A DNA stretch of 64,000 nucleotides. Source: Ichthyophis bannanicus. Taxonomy: Eukaryota; Chordata; Amphibia; Gymnophiona; Ichthyophiidae. The position numbers were made by a program, and so were the translations under genes. The stretch covers positions 592,626,438 to 592,690,437 of the forward strand of contig CM066033.1 of NCBI GenBank assembly GCA_033557465.1, read 5' to 3'. This document shows, in pieces, positions 47,978-59,010 of this stretch (positions within the stretch are counted from its first letter, which is position 1; each line of letters starts with the position of its first letter). The notes under the pieces are model-generated. The model worked only from the letters and a program-made list of their open reading frames with translations. It ran no database searches and was not told the DNA's origin.

Positions 47978-48370
47978 AGAGAGGGATTGGAAAAACAGAC
48001 CAGGCCTTGTAAGCACAAAGATACTTTATTCTGAATAGCCCGACTCAGCCAGGTTTTGGCAGTAAAGCCTTCATCAGGGGTATAAAACAATAATATAGAA
48101 AAAAAAACCCCATAAAACCCATAAAAATATGTACGTTAGAAATAAACCATAGTTGAATCATCAAATAGAAAAAAACCCCAAATTCACATAAAAAAGAAAC
48201 ATAAATAACTTTTCTTAAAAAGACATACTAGATTTTCAAAATGATGAACTCTTAAAGACTTGTCATAAAAACTGCATACACTAAAAGAGCAAAAAATAAA
48301 AGAGGAATAAAAAATAAATATCAGACATATATTATGAAAAAGAAATGTCAATGTAAACTGAGCAAACATA
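47978..48370 (-). mobile_element. Retroelement fragment with structured hammerhead-like 3' module
   Basis: On the minus strand, CCCCTGATGAAGGC (complement of about 48080-48067), a six-base loop, GCCAAAAC and GTCGGGC (complement of 48044-48038) are followed by an AATAAAG (complement of about 48033-48024) and a GGCCTGG end. The same module, with other bases in the stems, is in the hairpin at 59.35 kb. The class is unknown; Penelope-like is one possibility. Confidence 0.4.
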
Positions 48371-48775
48371 TATCATAAATAATATATTTAATTAGCAATT
48401 TAATTTAATAACAGCACTTACATTCCACTTTTACAATCTACAGATGTACGAAGCAGATTTCAAAATTAAAATATAAATAATTCACATCAAGTATGGTTAA
48501 AAAATGTATCCCATAATCAAGTCTTTAAAACTTTTTGAAACTGCACATAATCCTCAATGTTCCTAATTGTGAAAGGTAACTCATGCCAATTTTGGAACTG
48601 CACCTGAAAAACACCTTTCTCTAGCCCTCTTTTGTCAGAAAGCAGAAGCTGAGGGCAATATCAGTGTGCAATGAATTAATGAATGAAGCAATTTAGTTGA
48701 TGAACAATGAAACAGTCTGACAAACAGATAGGGCCAATCTTATGATTATGGTTGTGGTTGTGGTTATGTTTGTAC
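48371..48775 (-). repeat. LINE 3' tail, minus orientation
   Basis: TTTAATTTAATAACAGCACTTACATTCC and the following text resemble the L2-like 3' UTRs in this window. It has no coding content. Confidence 0.45.
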
Positions 48776-49179
48776 ACCACGCCACATCAGCGGAAAAAAA
48801 GTATTTTGTTTATATTTCTACAGAGATAGCCTTAATGGTTACTTTCTATTCATCATAATTTTACTAACTGCCTGAAACTTTGGTTTCTTAAAAAACACTG
48901 TGTGCGTAGACTGCTGTTATCGTTTTATCTTGTTTTCGTAGTTTCATGTCTGTAAGCTACTAAAATATTTGAACACAAAGTAAATAAATGCAAGCAATGA
49001 TCGAAGACACTTCTTTAAAAATGACAAGCCCCGCAAATGAGCACATTTGGAAAACTCCGAGGTGAGATACAGTTGCATTTAGCACTAGGAGCCGTGCAGC
49101 CACCATGCACACCACTAAACAGCCTTCATTGTAAAGAAAGTTGTTTGTCTCTTCCACGAGAGTAGGTGGCGTTTACATC

Positions 49180-49412
49180 AGCTGAAGCAGCGCTCTAGTC
49201 CGCAGTAGTCTCGCTGGCAAATGCCACGCGCTCTCTCTACGTCGCGATTGGTTGCTACGAGAAACATCTGCGCCGTCTGGTTTCTTTTCTGGGTTACGGA
49301 AGCTGATTTTTTTTAGGCCTCCGATTGGCTGGCCTGGAGCCCGCGTGCGCAGTCGGCGCAGGTTACAGAGGAAGCCGGAAGTGATCCCGGAGCTGGTCGC
49401 AGGGTTGGGAAG
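49180..49412 (+). promoter_or_regulatory. CpG-rich promoter of unknown gene
   Basis: CpGs are dense here against an AT-rich background. Elements visible are two CCAAT boxes (complement ATTGG at 49246-49250 and 49324-49328) and an ETS-like CCGGAAGTGA at 49375-49384. There is no TATA box. This is typical of a housekeeping promoter. Confidence 0.65.
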
Positions 49413-49442
49413 ATGCTGCGGATTTCTGTACCTGAAAGCCAG
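49413..49442 (+). CDS. First coding exon of an unrecognised gene (10 codons)
   Basis: ATG 49413 follows the promoter directly. The exon encodes MLRISVPESQ and ends at CAG/GTAGTG, a good donor, in phase 0. The next exon at 53540 also starts in phase 0 and stays open. I do not recognise the protein. Conserved synteny around EDARADD would suggest candidates, but I cannot match the sequence to any of them. Confidence 0.45.
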
Positions 49443-50639
49443 GTAGTGCTGTTAAAGGAGGAGGAGGGTTCTTATAGTTCCTGTGGCGTGCAGCTAAGAA
49501 CTGCAGCTGCTTGTGCTCCCTGTAATACAGAAACTTCGCTCTGCTTGATAAAAGATGCTCGTTTACCAACCTTTTAACCTGTTACGGCAGCGTGTGTATG
49601 TAGTTCTAGAGCTTTTCAAGTGGGGATTATTTCTGGTAAACGTGGTTATTGTGAATGAGCGCTCTCCAAAGCTGCCAAGTTATTCAGTTCCAGGAGGAAA
49701 ACATTTCTGGTTTAGAATCAAATCCCAGAGCAGTGTGATATGTATTGTACCTGATTTTACCCATTGTAAGCAGTGCTGCAGGATGGGGTTGTCAGAAATT
49801 CCAGACTGGCCTATAATCTCCTTCCTGGAATCGGGTAACTTGGCAGATCTGACTCTTTTTCCTTTTATTTTATCCATTTTATCCATTGTATGTATTGTTT
49901 TGGCAACACATTTACAAATGGTCATGCCTATAAAGTTATCAGTATCATAGCATTTGGCTTCTTATAGTTACAAAGTCATATATTTGTCTGTACTGAATGT
50001 TAGTAGGGATATTTGGTCATTTCATGTTATTTTTTAATAAAAGTGGAAGAAAAAAATCTGAAATGTACTCACTTCCCAACTTTAATAGTATGCATTATTT
50101 GCACATGTGCATGCATAATGCACACTATTGCTAAATAATGTTTGCTATTAGTGACATGTTCCTCCAAAACAAAACTAAAAAAAATTCCTCAAGTGACATG
50201 GGGAAACTAGACAAAAAACGTTTGCCTGCACATCCTTAAATATTGTGTGTGACCAGTAGGTGGGGAGAGGGTAATGTGGATAACTGACACACAGGCCGAT
50301 GCAGAAACCTTGTATTAGAGCGGTGCCCTAAAGCTCAGTGCATGGTTTCCTAACAGGCCTAACGCAAACGCTTTATTCTGTAATGCTGTAACCAAATAGC
50401 ATTCAGATAAATTGTATGCAAAAGTCTGTGCTAGTAGCACCTATATGTTGCACACAATCCCTCTCCTCCTATTGGTTGACACACGTGCACATATGCTAGT
50501 TGGCACATAAACAGTAATATTCTGCATAGAATATCAGTATTCACATAAAAGCCTATCTTATTCTGCATAGAAATTCTGTGCAGAAGAATATTGCTGTTCA
50601 TGCGCCAGATAGCATTTCAGCACATGTACATAACATTGT
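49443..50639. other. Intron 1, proximal part
   Basis: A frame at 49555-49950 has no known motif. Positions 50290-50640 carry imperfect inverted words (TTCTGCATAGAA..TTCTGTGCAGAA), probably a fold-back repeat. Confidence 0.4.
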
Positions 50640-50985
50640 TCCAGCACACCACCTTCGCAGCTCCTTATCCCCTGCTGACCGCCTCAGCACTATCTGGATA
50701 TCTGGATAGTGCTGGGGTGCTCTATGGGTGGAGCTGAAGCAGAGTTGGTACTGATCTGGATTGCAGTGATTTTTGGTACAACTATCTGGATAACAATCTG
50801 TATAACTTGGATCAGCAAAAAAGGTGTCCTAAGTGCTATGTGGACTCCCTTTCTGGATAGCAGCTGAATATTGCTGCTATCCAGATAGTGCTGGTGCTGA
50901 CCACAGTATCTGGATATCTGGCACCAGCTGCTATCCAGATGCTGGTGCTGAATATCCAGATACTAAGTAATTGTCAGTTGGTGTT
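50640..50985. repeat. Fold-back repeat rich in TATCTGGATA
   Basis: About ten copies of CTATCCAGATA or its complement lie within 300 bases, for example TATCTGGATATCTGGATAG at 50693-50711. It is related to 1-660. Confidence 0.65.
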
Positions 50986-51367
50986 TAAAAAGAATGCTGA
51001 CTACCGTGGTTGCAATATTATCCCTGTTGTTTCTATCATCTAACTTTTTCAATAAAGTTGTTCTCCATGTCTGCTTTTGTACTTCAGCCTACACCTGGTT
51101 ATTATTTCTTATTTTATTTAATTTATGATATTTGAGATACAGTTGTTTGTTAACATCACAAGATGAGTACAATGAAAGCTTAAAAACACAGTCTAATAAA
51201 TTTGTTTAAAAATGACATTTCTTTATTATCGTCTTCCTTTTAAAAACATGAGTTAAAACCAGGTCTGTCAGTGATTTTCAGAAGTGGTGTGGGCGAATCA
51301 TGGGTGATCCCATAATTATCCAGATAAGTTATCCAAATGAATACCAGGCTAAACATCCATGCTATAT

Positions 51368-51475
51368 ATACAGGGTGGCTCCCAAAAAAAGGTGAGAACA
51401 TCTCGTAGCATATAAGTTATTTAAAAATTCAAAAAGACAGATGTAAACGATTGACAAATTCTGCATCACACACGC
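51368..51475. other. Possible mariner-type terminal repeat
   Basis: TATACAGGGTGGCTCCCAAA resembles the TA-flanked ends of some Tc1/mariner elements. No opposite end was found. Confidence 0.25.
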
Positions 51476-51835
51476 ACACATAGGCACCTTGCCTCTGCAT
51501 CACACATATGCCCCCCACCTCTACACCTCACCTCCCCACCACACATCGCATACGCACCTTCTCTCTGCACCACACACACCACCATCCTCTGTACCACACA
51601 CACGCTCCTCACCTCTGCAGCCCACCTCCACGCCACATCCACACATCCACCTCTGCACCACACACATGCTCCCCACCTCTACACCTCACCTCCCTGCCAC
51701 ACATCACACAGGCACTCAAGCACCGCACCTCTGTGCCACACACACGCATCACACCTTTGTACTTCCGCATCTCACCTCTGCACCTCCCATCACATGCATG
51801 CTCCCCACTGCCACATCCCATGCACAGACAGGCAA
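51476..51835. repeat. CA-rich minisatellite
   Basis: Irregular units of about 50-60 bases built from CCTCTGCACCACACACACGC and CCCACCTCTACACCTCACCT. The open frames on both strands here are by-products. Confidence 0.75.
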
Positions 51836-52699
51836 AGCATCGTTGCAGCACACATACAAAGACACATATGTAAGACACTTGCTTTCTCTATATTTCTGTT
51901 CAAAGATGCCTTATACAGCCCTGCTCCCATAACAAGATACATTTTATTATCTCTCTTTAAACTCTTTCACCCTTCCCGAACTTGTATAAGTTTGCAAATG
52001 GAGGAATGTCATTGGCGAATGGAGACAATTGGGGGGGGGGGGGCACAAATGGGTCCCAGACACTGGGTGCTATGATTTTGGCCTGACTCCTAAATGCAAA
52101 CAAAATTTGTCAAGGCCTGGCTTAAAGGAAGCTATTACAGGTGTGGTCCATTGGCACTCTCCTTTGGCAGGGTGGCAGAAGCCTCTGTCCTCTGATTTAC
52201 CTTTCTGCTAAGCAATCAACCTGATTATTGGGGTGTCTCCAAGTGATTGGCCCAGGCCTGGGTCTGAAAGTTCAAACCAACCAATCAGAAAGTGTCCTCT
52301 AGACACCAGATATTTGCAAGAGGGCCTCCTTGCCTGGTTAGTACTGCCATGGTCCAGAAAATTTATGACTAGTCTGTTTGTTTGGCTCATAGAAAAATCC
52401 AAAGGTATTTGTTTTATGTTAATGCCCATCTCTAAGATAATGGCTTCAGTGTGTCTGTATCTGTGCTGATGCAGTATACATGAAGTCTTTTAGGTGTTGG
52501 ATGCAGAAGAGTTTGCTTTGTATGGGCAGTTGGATACAGATTCCATTTTGTATAGCCATCTTCCATCTTGTGTAACTGTCATGTGCAGTGGCCTATGTAG
52601 TCTGCATCCATTACCCCTACAGGAGACTGTTCCACAGATGGGAAACTGCCTCTGAAAAAGCACAGCTCCACCAATATTCCTTCTATGTATCTTTTACTG

Positions 52700-52865
52700 T
52701 TTGGATCATTAACAAGCGCCCTTGACTGGAATGAAGACATTAACCCTGTTTAATGTAACTCAGACATTTTTGTGTACTGAAATGTTTTGTTTGATGTAAA
52801 CCGCGCTGATGTCAAATAGTGCGGTATATAAGAAATGTAAATAAATAAAATAAATAAATAAATCT
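52700..52865 (+). repeat. L2-like LINE/SINE tail
   Basis: TTTGATGTAAACCGCGCTGA, then GTGCGGTATATAAGAAATG and AATAAATAAAT. Confidence 0.55.
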
Positions 52866-52962
52866 ACCTGGAAGTTATAAAAAACAATCTACTTACCTTT
52901 TATAGGCAATGGCATGGTGTTATAAATACAGAAAATGAGCAAAGTTAGGGTACTCTTAGGAG

Positions 52963-53433
52963 TGGAGTGGTAGCCTAATGGTTAGAGTAGTGGGCTAAGA
53001 ACCAGAAAAGCCCAGTTTCAATCCCACCGCTGCTCCTTATGACCTTGAGCAAGTCAGTTAACCCTCCATTGCTTCAGGTAAAAACTTAGATTGTAAGCCC
53101 TCTGGGGACAGGAAAATACCTACTGTACCTGAATGTAACCACTCTCCCTTGAACTCTGAGAATGGCATGAGCTAAATCCCAAATTCCCTACTATTAGAGG
53201 AAGTAATGCTGCTGTGAAGATCTCTGATGTATGTCTATTGCAGTCCCTGCTGCATGCTTAAGTCTAACATTGGGAGGACATAAGGAGCAGTTATGAATAC
53301 AAACTTAGATTGAAAGCTCCCTCGTGACGAGAAAATAATTACAGTACCTGGATGTAATGTGCTTTTGAGCTACTACTGAAAAAACATAACTTCCTTAAGT
53401 CTCAACTGTAAAAAAAAAAAAAAAAAAAAAAAA
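52963..53433 (+). mobile_element. Two tandem tRNA-derived CORE-SINE copies
   Basis: The first (52963 to about 53165) has an A-box region (GGTAGCCTAATGGTTAGAG), a B-box-like GTTTCAATCCC at 53015-53025 and the core GACCTTGAGCAAGTCAGTTA. A second, headless copy (about 53260-53400) repeats AACTTAGATTG..ACAGTACCTGGATGTAA. A 24-base A run at 53410-53433 follows. Confidence 0.72.
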
Positions 53434-53539
53434 AGATTTTTAATAGTTTGTTTTCCAAGGAGTCATTTGAATATTCTTCCCTCAGAATAAACAGTGAACA
53501 ACCAGTAAACTAGTATTATTTTTTCTGTATTAATTTTAG

Positions 53540-53626
53540 GGGTCAATCCATCTTTTTCGAAAATCACAAAGATCCTTATTTGGCAAAGCAGCACAAGAAT
53601 TTAGATTGGTAGCGGCTGACCGGAGG
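53540..53626 (+). CDS. Second coding exon of the same unrecognised gene (29 codons)
   Basis: The 87-base exon is bounded by TTAATTTTAG/GGG and AGG/GTAAGA, both strong splice sites. It is a multiple of three and open, starting GSIHLFRKSQRSLFGKAAQE. It is basic and without transmembrane character. No repeat explains this block, though repeats lie on both sides. The 4.1 kb intron between the exons is filled with the repeats listed here. Later exons would lie beyond 64 kb or between later repeats; I found none. Confidence 0.5.
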
Positions 53627-53670
53627 GTAAGAGGGTTTTTTGTTGTTGTTGTTTTGTTCCTTGGAATTTA

Positions 53671-53806
53671 GGGGCATGTTTTACTTAAGGATTTAATGCA
53701 TGTTAGTGATGTTAACGTGCGTTAAGTGCCCAAAGCCCTTTTAGTTCTGTGGGCGCAGTGGCACTTAATATTCATTAACACACATTAACCTTTTGTAAAC
53801 ATACCC
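53671..53806. mobile_element. Harbinger-type MITE, copy 4
   Basis: 136 bases with ends GGGGCATGTTTTACTTAAG and TTTTGTAAACATACCC, and TTA on both sides (53668-53670 and 53807-53809). The inside differs from copies 1-3. It sits 44 bases after exon 2 of the unknown gene. Confidence 0.65.
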
Positions 53807-53809
53807 TTA

Positions 53810-54300
53810 AGTGTAATTTAATTAAACAATAGTTTTAGATCAGGAAACAAAAAGTACTGTGTTGCCTGTGAGTGGAGCTCTGACCCATGCGTAATAGCAT
53901 AGTTAATGTCCTTCGTTGCCCTGTTCTGAAATACTAGCTCACCATTTGGAAACGCACAACTACGCAAATCACTGAAAATGTTGCTCAAGTATATTGTTTA
54001 GGGTCTTCATTCCAGCAAATAAGATGACTTTTTTTTTTCACCTACCATCAATTCTTATCAGGTCTCAAAATCAAGAGGCATTAGTGCTTTTAAAAAAATT
54101 ACATTTTTCTCTGCAAATCATTGGCGAGTGTATCAATTTTGTTTTTTTACTGCTCTGAATATTCCAGAGGTGTGTTCTGATTTTATTTAGGATCTGTTGG
54201 TATATGTTTTATGAGTTTGCTGCTGCTTTTTTTCCCTTATATGTAACTTCAAGGGAGCAATATTATTACAGTTCAGATATTTAGGAAGTTTTTTAGAAGC
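53810..54300. other. Intronic stretch, nothing recognised
   Basis: AT-rich, with T runs near 54030 and 54228. Confidence 0.4.
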
Positions 54301-54477
54301 ATCCCTACTAGGGTTGCCAACCGGCCGCTTTTCGGCCGGCTGCCGGCACAGATGTAAAACCGGCCCATGAAAAGCCATTTTTTTGCTCTGGCCACGAGAT
54401 CGGGAGCGGCCAGAGCAAAAAACCGGCTTTTCTCACGACTCCCGCGGCACGAACGCGATCGCGATTGACCCTCTGTA

Positions 54478-54698
54478 CAGCCACTGCTTCTGCTTTTCAC
54501 AGAGCAGCAGCTGCAATAAAGTTAATTTGAAAAGGAAGAAAGTGAAACCTGTGAGAAGCCCTCCCCCTCTGACATCACTTCCTCTGGGGCTGTAGAAGGA
54601 CGACCGGAGGGCTGGGCTCCTCACAGGTTGTCTTTTCTTTTCAAATTAAGTTTATTGCAGCTGCTGCTGCTCTGTGAAAAGCAGAAGCAGTGGCTGCA
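54478..54698. repeat. Internal hairpin of the hAT element
   Basis: Arms at about 54478-54568 and 54608-54698 are inverted copies (CAGCCACTGCTTCTGCTTTT against AAAAGCAGAAGCAGTGGCTG), with a short centre. Confidence 0.75.
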
Positions 54699-54699
54699 T

Positions 54700-55145
54700 G
54701 GGGGGGCTGGGGGGTGAAGCAACACTAAGGGGGGTGGTGAAGCAACACTGTGAAGCAGCACCACTAAAGGGGGGGGGGTGAAGCAGCACTAAGGGGTGGT
54801 GGTGAAGCAGCACAAGGGAAGCAGCACTAAGCGGTGAATCAGCACTAAGGGGTGAAGCAGCACTAAGGGGGAGGGGGTGAAGCAGCACTAAGGGGGGAGG
54901 AAGCAGCAGCGGCTGCAAGGGGAACGAGGTGGCAGAAGGAACTGACAGGTGGAAGGTGAGGGCTGGAAGAGAGCTGAAAGAGGGGGGAAGAAGATGGCAA
55001 GAAGGAATTGACCGGGTGAAGGAGGTGGCTGGAAGAGAGCTGAAAGGGGGGAACAAGGTGGCTGGAAGAGAGCTGAAATGGGGGAACGAGGTGGCTGGAA
55101 GGGAGCTGACAGAGTAGGTAAGGAGGGGGTTCAAAGGGAGCTGAC
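54700..55145. repeat. Two adjacent minisatellites
   Basis: 54700-54900 repeats GTGAAGCAGCACTAAGGGG. 54905-55145 repeats GGTGGCTGGAAGAGAGCTGA with variants. A 206-codon frame on the minus strand is a product of these repeats. Confidence 0.8.
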
Positions 55146-55783
55146 ACCTGGGAATGGTAGTGGTAAGTGACTGGGTAATGGGGCGGGGGCACTTGGACTG
55201 GAAATAGGCTGATGGAAGGAAGTGAAGAAAAGAAAAGAAGAGACAAGAAATGGCAGATGGACTATAGACCATAGAAAATGAGCTAAGAGAAGATGGGAAA
55301 ACGGAAGCCTCAGATTGGAACCAGCATGATCAGAGAATAAAATGGTCAGACAATAAAGGTAGAAAAAATAATTTTATTTTCAATTTAATGATTGAACCTT
55401 GTATTACCTTTATATTTTACACAGTATGGGGAACTGCATCTCTTATTTATCTGATATTGCACTGCATGCAGAGTCTGTCTTCTTGGGGTTTCAGTTTAAT
55501 TTTTGTCTATATAGTTCTCTTTTTGTTTTGTGCTCATTTATTGATGAAGACCTGTCTGTATTGTGTGTACAACCAATGCTGCGTTTTCTGTCAGTATAGA
55601 ATTTCTGCTTAAGAATTTGTAGAAGTCTTGCTTGTTCAGTTTGCACATTGCCCTCTGCAATATTTTGGGGGACAGGAGGTGGAGTAGGGGTGGGGCGGGG
55701 CGGTGGTGGGGCAGGGGCGGAGCATGACTAGCCACAGGTGGCGGGTTTTTCTCTTTCAAAAAGTTGGCAACCCTAATCCCTAC

Positions 55784-56597
55784 ATGTAAATGCCACTTTA
55801 GAAAGGAGGTTATTTACACTTGGTGAAGCTCATCACATTTAGGTTGCCAGGACGTATGGTAGGGGCGGGTCTAGCTATATTTCAAAGGGAATCCACATGG
55901 GCATTAACTGACATTTACACCCCCCCCCCCCCCCCGTCATGGTTTAAGTGCCTACTTCAAGGAGCAGGTGTAAATGGCAAGGTCTGCCCCTCCTCCCATC
56001 CATTCATTGCCGTCCCAACTATAATCCCCCCCCCCCCCCGCCCACCAGCTGACATCCAATTCCCTGACCCCAGCTCCTACTGGGGTCTGATTTCCCTGGT
56101 ATCTAGTAGGAGCAATCCCAGTCCTGGGTTCCAAAATGGCTGCCGTTAACCATTGTGATAGTACCCCTTGTTTGGCAGCTTGACCCTTAACGATAATATG
56201 GCCATTTTGAATCCCAGGACCAAGGCGAGCAGGAGTGACTGGGGATCGCGTATGCTCATACTAGTCAACAGGGAGCATAGGACCCCAGTAGGACCCAGGA
56301 ATGGGGCAGAAGTTGTCGAGGGGGGTGCTGGAGGGAGGGGAGTCATTGGTTGCTTTGGAAGGCTGGAGAGGGGGCTCAGATATTAGGTAGAGGGATCAGG
56401 AGGGAAAGCTGTGTGGGAGATATTAGGGGGAGGGGAAAATGGTGCTGCAGAATTCAGGTGCACGTTCACATCAGGGAGCATGGATTTTATAAAGATGCTC
56501 CATTTCACATGTGGGTAAATAAAATGTGTTATGCAAGCCCACATGCAACTTTTGAAAATCACTGCTACCACTGGATGTGGGGAGCTATCAACATACA
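55784..56597. other. No gene recognised; two C runs
   Basis: C runs lie at about 55919-55936 and 56026-56040. Frames of about 100 codons show no motif. Confidence 0.4.
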
Positions 56598-56758
56598 TTC
56601 TCCAGGACCAAGCAGGAAGTCAGTCCTCACATATGGGTGTCATCTGCGCCGATGAAGCTCCAGCGGAGCATTTCCCCAGCTTTCTATGAAAGCCTTTGGG
56701 AATGCAGGCACGCATGCGCGGTTCCCTTCCCGCCTAAAGGTGCCATCTTACCTCAGTC
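56598..56758 (+). repeat. DIRS left inverted terminal repeat
   Basis: Starts TTCTCCAGGACC and is inverted relative to 62648-62806 with few differences. It contains GCACGCATGCGCGGTTCCC. Confidence 0.88.
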
Positions 56759-57022
56759 TCTTTTTTTCCGTGAAGCCCACCGGACGTGTGTCCAGTTTTC
56801 CCGGTTAAAATTAGATTTTTCAGCGATTTTTTTTATTTTTATTTTTTCTCTTTTTCTACCGGTTTGACGCCGGTTCCCCTCCCGCCGGGTTCGGTACACC
56901 GGTATTGAGCCCGATTTTTCTTTTTCGTTTTTTGACCTTCGTGGCTGGCGTTTGCGCCCTTTTTTCTCTTTTTCCCTGGAAGGCCGGTCCTTTGACCTCG
57001 CGGGGACTCTTTTTTTCCCCCG

Positions 57023-58916
57023 ATGGCTTCCAGTGGTTTTAAGAAGTGTGATCGGTGTAAGAAACTAATGTCTCTCACCGACACACATGACTGCTGCCTT
57101 CGGTGCCTCGGCCCCGACCACGATCCTAAGTCGTGCAGGGCCTGTGGAAAGATGTCTTCCAAGGCACTACGAAGCCGCCAGCAGCAAAAGGAAAGGCTTT
57201 TCTCGGACTCAGCCTCCGGCCGGGCCCGGACCTCGTCTGAGGCCTCGACATCTCGGGATTCCGATCCCGAGCGCCGTCGAAGCTCCTCGGACAGAGGGTC
57301 CCCCGACCGGGAACGCAAGAGGAAGAAAAGGCTCGCAAGGGCGTCGTCGGAAGAGGTCCCTGGCTCCTCGAGGGCCAGGTCTAAGACCCCCGACTGTCAC
57401 CCCGGGCCGGTGGAACCGGAGAAGCCTGCCGGAGTCTGCTGGACACGTAAGCCCCATAGTCCTTGTGGACTCTCCTCCCAGGGAGCCGCTGCCGGGGCCC
57501 GAGTCGGTGGCTGCTGCGTCTCCTGAGCTGAGTCTCAGGATGACAGCCTTGGAGAGCAGAATGTCTGCCTTCATGGAGCAGCAGCAGGCACTGATGGCCA
57601 GCCTGTCTGACGCATCTGCCCCGACCACTGGGACATCGACGTCTAAGTCGACCCTGGAGACCGAGCCGATACTCGAGTCCATCGTGGCTCGGAGTCGACC
57701 TCGGTCGCTGTCTCCCTCGACCTCCCGTTCAGGACTGAGGGCGTCGACGCCGGTGCTTCTGGCGTCGGGGCGGCTGCTCCAGGGCCCCACGGGGTTAGAC
57801 CCCGACTCTTCCTCGGACAAGTCGGCTTTGGAGACGGAGGACGAGGAGTCTCTTGATACCTTTAAGACTCGGTGCGTCCCTTCGGACTCACCGCAGTCTG
57901 AGCCCCGGAGTAGGTCCCCTCCGGAGGACACCCGGTTCTCGGAGTTCGTCCGGGATATGGCCACTGCCTTGGCTATTCCGGCGGTTCCCGAGGAAGAGCC
58001 TCGAGCTGAAGAGCTCGAGGCGCTGCACTATGACTCTCCTCCGAAGGAGGCCTTTACTGTCCCGGTTCCTCTGATGCTGGAACGGCTCCTCTTCCGTATG
58101 TGGGAGGCACCGGCCTCGGCGCCGGTTCTTTGTAAGCGAGTCGATTCCATCTATCGGCTCCGAAAGAGCCCTGGTTTTCAGAAAGCACAACTACCACACC
58201 ATTCCATGGTTGTGGAATCGGCCATGCATCGTCTGAAAAGTCAGAAGATGCACTCCGTGGTGCCTCCTGGCAGGGAGGCCCGAAACCTCGATGGCGTCGG
58301 TAGAAAGTGTTTTCAGGGCTCGATGCTTGCTTGCCGTGTCCAGTCTTACCAGCTGTACATGGGCATGTACTTGCGGGATCTGGCCAAGGAGTTGGCCGGA
58401 TTCTCTGCTGGTCTCTCCGGGGAACCCTTGCAGAGATTTAAGTCCTTGTCCTCGGGGATTCGGGACTGCTCGAAGTTCATGTCCCGCGTCGCCTACGATG
58501 GCTTCGAGGCTTCGGCCCGAGTTGCGGCAGCCGGCATCACGGCTCGACGCCAGGCATGGCTGCAGTCATCGGACCTCGAGCCATGGGTTCAGGACAAGTT
58601 GGTCGATGTCCCTTGCCGAGGTGAAAACCTTTTTGGCAAACCCATGACCAAGAAGGCCGCTCAGCTCGAGACCGAGCACCTCACCCGGACAAGGCTGTCG
58701 AGGAAGACCTCTGCCCCTTCTCATAAAAAGAAGGGCTCGGGTAAAAAGCCCTTTTACCCGAGGAAGGGCACTGCCTACAAACAGTACCCTCAATATCAGG
58801 CTGCCCAAGCTGCCCCCCAGGGTCAGCAAGCCAAGGGCCAGGGTAATGGGCCCCGTAGGCAGAGGACCCCCAAGCCTCAGGCCCCTGCTACCACTCAGCA
58901 GGGTGGGGGTTTTTGA
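57023..58916 (+). pseudogene. DIRS ORF1 (Gag-like)
   Basis: The start is ATG 57023, giving a Cys-rich N-terminus (KKCDRCKKLM, HDCCLRCLGPDHD, SCRAC), typical of tetrapod DIRS ORF1. A phase change at about 57400-57450 moves into the long frame that ends at 58916. That part contains a Ser/Pro-rich middle, a conserved domain (YRLRKSPGFQKAQLPHHSMV; YQLYMGMYLRDLAKELAGF) and a basic Gln/Gly-rich tail. The product would form the particle. The overlap with the pol frame is about 70 bases. Confidence 0.8.
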
Positions 58917-59010
58917 CTCCTTGAGCATAGCCTCTCCTCCACTGCTCCCCCAACCCTGCACAGGAGGTCGTCTCGCCCTCTTTGCCCACCAGTGGCCCCT
59001 TATCACCGGG

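Larger units (their letters stand above)
54309..55775. mobile_element. Non-autonomous hAT element
   Basis: 1467 bases with a 13-base terminal inverted repeat (TAGGGTTGCCAAC and GTTGGCAACCCTA) and an exact 8-base duplication, ATCCCTAC (54301-54308 and 55776-55783). No transposase is encoded. The inside holds an inverted repeat and two minisatellites. Confidence 0.88.

Noticed and set aside
51489..51932. 147-codon His/Thr/Pro-rich frame
   Set aside because: It is a translation of the CA-rich minisatellite. Frames are open on both strands.
54652..55272. 206-codon Ser/Pro/Leu-rich minus-strand frame
   Set aside because: It is produced by the two minisatellites inside the hAT element, whose unit structure keeps the frame open.
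57209..57964. 251-codon minus-strand frame opposite DIRS ORF1
   Set aside because: It is a GC-rich shadow of the + strand Gag-like gene with no motif of its own.
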